Source: Poriferisodalis sp965208895
Lineage (GTDB): Bacteria; Actinomycetota; Acidimicrobiia; Acidimicrobiales; Poriferisodalaceae
Assembly (NCBI RefSeq): GCF_965208895.1
Contig: NZ_OZ242363.1
Span: 186,001 to 250,000, forward strand
DNA length: 64,000 bases
Reading direction: 5' to 3'
The notes beneath the pieces are model-generated. The model ran no database searches and was not told the origin of the DNA. It worked only from the letters and a program-made list of their open reading frames with translations. Below, piece after piece: positions 61,477-64,000 of this stretch; position 1 is the first letter of the stretch; every line of letters begins with the position of its first letter. The position numbers were made by a program, and so were the translations under genes.

Positions 61477-63176
61477 CACCCCGTCCGGCTCGCCGGGCTG
61501 CCGAGCGCGAGAGGCTGCGCCGCTTGGTGGTGCGCGCGGTGCGAGCCGTCGATGGCTCGCTGCACAAGTGGGCGCGCGGGCCGTACGAATCGACCCTTGC
61601 CATCACGGCCTTGGTGGTGCTGGCCGCCGCATCGCCAGTGTTGGCAGCGTGCGCAGTGTTCGACTGGTTGTTCGGAGCACAGGTTGCAGCAGGAGGCGAG
61701 TCCGGGACTGATGCGGTCCCGCTGCTGATCGCAAGCGCTGCCATCGCGCTGTTCGCCCTGGCCCTCTTGCGACTGTGCCGCTTCGAGCGGCGCATCACCG
61801 AACGCCAGACCCTCACAGCGTTGGTGCTCGGGTCGTTCGCTGCGGTGGCCGCCGTGGCGATAGCTCACCTCGCGACCGGGGCGGTAGCACCCACAGCGGT
61901 GGCGACAGCCTTCGCCGAGGCAGCTGCAACAGTGACCGGGACCAACAGCACGACGATCCTGCCAGCCGATCCCGGCGGCGGAGAGCTGGAACTCGGGGGC
62001 GGGATGCTGGCGCTGCGAGCGGCGGGGCAGTGGTTGGGCGGGGCTGCGTTCATCGTCGTGCTGGTGCGTGTGCTGCCACACCTCGGCGTCGGCGGACTGG
62101 ACTCCGATGGGGGAGTGGCGACCCGTTCGGCTCGCAGGCTGGCGCCGCGCAGTGCCGGCACGATGGGCCGCCTGCTGCTGCTGTACTCGGCTCTCACCGT
62201 GCTGGTCGCCGTCGGCTACGCGCTGGCGGGCATGCCGCTGACCCACAGCGTGCTGCACGCACTGACCACGGCATCGACCGGGGGTTTCTCCACGTACGCG
62301 GACTCACTGGGTCATTTCGACTCGGCGGCTATCGAATGGGTGGCGATCTTCGGCATGGCCGCCGGCGGCGTGAGCCTGCCGCTGATGTTCCTGGCGATCC
62401 GGCGCCGTGATCCGGCCCGGTTCATTCGGAGCTATGAGTTCCGGCTGTATGTCACGTTGATCGTCTTCGCCACCGTGACCGTGGCGCTGTGGACCCGTGA
62501 CGACTTCGGTTTCGGGCACCTCTTCGGCCATGAGCACTTCCGCCAGTCGCTGTTCGCGGTGGTGTCGGTGATCTCGACGACCGGCTTCGAGACAGCGTCC
62601 TTCATCGAGTTGTCGACCGGCAGCCAAGCGATTCTGATGGTGCTCATGGTGATCGGCGGCATGAGCGCATCCATGGCCGGCGGTTTCAAGGTTGTGCGTC
62701 TGCTGACGCTCGCTTCCTATATCGGGCGCGAGCTGCGCCGCGCCATCTACCCATCGCTGGCCGAGCGGCTGCGCTTGGGCCGCTCGACCATCTCGGAGAC
62801 CACGATCAGCCGCATCGTGGGAGAACTGCTGCTCGCAGCGCTGCTGCTGATTCCCGCGGCGATCCTGCTCGGCGCCAGCGGGCTCGACATCGTCGGCGCG
62901 CTCAGCTACGCCGTATCCGCGCTCTCCAATGTCGGGCCCGCTGTGTCGTATGTCGATCCGGAGCTGTCGAGCGTGGTGCCTGCAGTGGGCTCGACCGGGC
63001 ACCTGGCAGCGGTCGGCTGGCTGGGGCGCCTCACCGCAGGGCTGCTCATGCTGGCAGGGCGTATGTCGGTGACCGCGACGGCGGTGGCGCTGAGCGTCGC
63101 GGTCTATCCGGCAGTGGCTGCGGTCCGTCACGGGCAATGGCGTCGCCGCAGGGCCTACGGGGTGAGGGTGCGATGA
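61473..63176 (+). CDS. TrkH-family potassium channel subunit with altered first filter
   Basis: The 567-residue protein has 8-10 membrane segments and the four M-P-M repeats of TrkH. Filters two to four are standard: TASTGGFSTYADS, VISTTGFETASF and ALSNVGPAVSY. The first filter reads VTGTNSTTIL where the usual is TGFTTTGAT, so the filter Gly is missing. QWLGGAAFIVVLVRVLP follows normally. It starts at GTG. It lies between trkA and a second trkH, so both channel proteins probably share one regulatory ring. The altered filter may change selectivity or make it a non-conducting partner. Confidence 0.85.
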   Translation: MTPRPARRAAERERLRRLVVRAVRAVDGSLHKWARGPYESTLAITALVVLAAASPVLAACAVFDWLFGAQVAAGGESGTDAVPLLIASAAIALFALALLRLCRFERRITERQTLTALVLGSFAAVAAVAIAHLATGAVAPTAVATAFAEAAATVTGTNSTTILPADPGGGELELGGGMLALRAAGQWLGGAAFIVVLVRVLPHLGVGGLDSDGGVATRSARRLAPRSAGTMGRLLLLYSALTVLVAVGYALAGMPLTHSVLHALTTASTGGFSTYADSLGHFDSAAIEWVAIFGMAAGGVSLPLMFLAIRRRDPARFIRSYEFRLYVTLIVFATVTVALWTRDDFGFGHLFGHEHFRQSLFAVVSVISTTGFETASFIELSTGSQAILMVLMVIGGMSASMAGGFKVVRLLTLASYIGRELRRAIYPSLAERLRLGRSTISETTISRIVGELLLAALLLIPAAILLGASGLDIVGALSYAVSALSNVGPAVSYVDPELSSVVPAVGSTGHLAAVGWLGRLTAGLLMLAGRMSVTATAVALSVAVYPAVAAVRHGQWRRRRAYGVRVR

Positions 63177-63228
63177 GCGACCCTGTAACGGCACCTCTGG
63201 GGCGCCCGCAGCGCAGGTCGCGTTGTCG

Positions 63229-64000
63229 ATGAACGTCTCGACCCTGCTGGCGGGGCGTCGCTTCGAATCCACCCCGGTGCACGTGAGCGGTGTGGCGCTG
63301 CTGCTGGTGGCTGCGGGCATGGCAGTCTCCGCAGGCGTCGCGCTCATCGACGGCGGCGGGGGAGCGCTCGCCTTGGCGGCCTCCGCCGCGATCACCGCAA
63401 GTGCCGGCAGCGCCATGATGGGCTCGACCACGGCCTCGGACCGGTCCGATTCGCCGCTGGCATTCGCCTCGGTGGCCTGGGCTTGGCTGGCGGTCTCGAT
63501 AGCGGGAACGATGCCGTACCTGTTCAGCGGCGTGATCGGCTGGAGCGAAGCCGACAACGCGTTGTTCGAGTCCGTGTCGGGTTTCACCTGCACGGGCGCC
63601 ACGATCCTGGCCGACATCGACGGGGTTGCCCACGGGATCCTCTTTTTCCGCAGCATGACCCAGTGGTTCGGCGGCATGGGCCTGATCGTGCTCGCCGTGA
63701 GCGTGCTGCCCGCACTGAAGGTCGGCGGGCTGGAGCTCATCGCCAACGAGGCGCCCGGCCCGACGGCCGATCGCTTCACCCCGCGCATAGCGGCCACGGC
63801 TCGGCGGCTGTGGATGCTGTACAGCGGATTCACGGTGGCGGTCGCACTGGCTCTGCTGGCAGCGGGTACGAGCCTGTTCGACGCGGTGGCGCACGCCTTC
63901 ACCACCGTGGCGACGGGGGGCTTCTCGACGCATTCGGCATCGATTGACTTCTTCGACTCGCTGGCCGTGGAGCTGGTGGTGATTGTGGGAATGATCGCGT
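63229..64000 (+). CDS. Second TrkH-family potassium uptake protein, truncated by window end
   Basis: From ATG 63229 (MNVSTLLAGRRFESTP) 257 residues are visible before the window ends. It has a standard first TrkH filter, SGFTCTGATILADIDG, then RSMTQWFGGMGLIVLAVSVL, and a second filter ATGGFSTHSASIDF. About half of a full TrkH is present. It follows trkA and the altered trkH in one operon. A 19-residue ORF (63173-63232) overlaps the first trkH stop (ATGA) and may be a short leader. Confidence 0.9.
   Translation, partial: MNVSTLLAGRRFESTPVHVSGVALLLVAAGMAVSAGVALIDGGGGALALAASAAITASAGSAMMGSTTASDRSDSPLAFASVAWAWLAVSIAGTMPYLFSGVIGWSEADNALFESVSGFTCTGATILADIDGVAHGILFFRSMTQWFGGMGLIVLAVSVLPALKVGGLELIANEAPGPTADRFTPRIAATARRLWMLYSGFTVAVALALLAAGTSLFDAVAHAFTTVATGGFSTHSASIDFFDSLAVELVVIVGMIA

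Overview
The window is GC-rich, densely coded bacterial chromosome. A WhiB regulator (51611-52009), a PimB-like glycosyltransferase, several luciferase-like (LLM) oxidoreductases and many class III CoA-transferase domains point to Actinomycetota, most likely an uncultured Acidimicrobiia-type heterotroph. That placement is inferred from gene content. No tRNA, rRNA, CRISPR array, prophage or insertion sequence was seen. The one RNA gene recognised is rnpB (RNase P RNA, minus strand, about 50668-51061).

Layout. (1) 1-159: tail of an unidentified gene. (2) 189-9865, all minus strand: a catabolic cluster with an LLM flavin oxidoreductase, Rieske oxygenase, cupin, a 40-codon relic of a short-chain dehydrogenase, a ThDP-dependent decarboxylase-type enzyme, a two-gene xanthine-dehydrogenase-type molybdenum hydroxylase and an extradiol-type VOC dioxygenase. 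This looks like oxidation of an aromatic or N-heteroaromatic ring; the substrate is unknown. (3) 9967-25915: lipoprotein, acyl-CoA carboxylase beta, YgjP-like peptidase, F420/FMN-type oxidoreductase, orphan ABC ATPase, SnoaL protein, aminotransferase, D-aminoacylase-type amidohydrolase, SDR, limonene-epoxide-hydrolase-type enzyme, two CaiB/BaiF proteins, MOSC protein, and an M24-fold protein carrying the metal ligands and catalytic residues expected of the DMSP lyase DddP. (4) 25977-37063: methylcrotonyl-CoA-carboxylase-type alpha and beta subunits, an acyl-CoA-dehydrogenase-fold flavoprotein, a fused double CoA-transferase, an LLM monooxygenase coupled to a cytoplasmic DMSO/biotin-sulfoxide-reductase-type molybdoenzyme. 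(5) 37154-49795: DUF2461, DUF6457, a tightly coupled metY / CoA-binding / thioredoxin-NHL / GH3 operon, thiamine-binding protein plus thiamine pyrophosphokinase, PBP1A, zinc-ribbon coiled-coil protein, membrane protein. (6) 49795-64000: histidine phosphatase, rnpB, whiB, a diverged trpD, Ser/Thr kinase, QueG, PimB-like glycosyltransferase, SRPBCC protein, AlaC-type aminotransferase, glycerol kinase, and a trkA-trkH-trkH potassium uptake locus cut by the window end.

The most interesting elements are: the DddP-like protein with an 18-bp perfect palindrome just upstream, in a neighbourhood holding other enzymes that could handle dimethylated sulfur; two intergenic hairpin repeat families (A, five copies; B, three copies whose arms change together so as to stay complementary); a 27-bp tandem repeat that supplies the stop codons of two convergent genes; and a triplicated start of the histidine-phosphatase gene. 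Many genes are joined by ATGA/GTGA/TGATG overlaps, which indicates translationally coupled operons.
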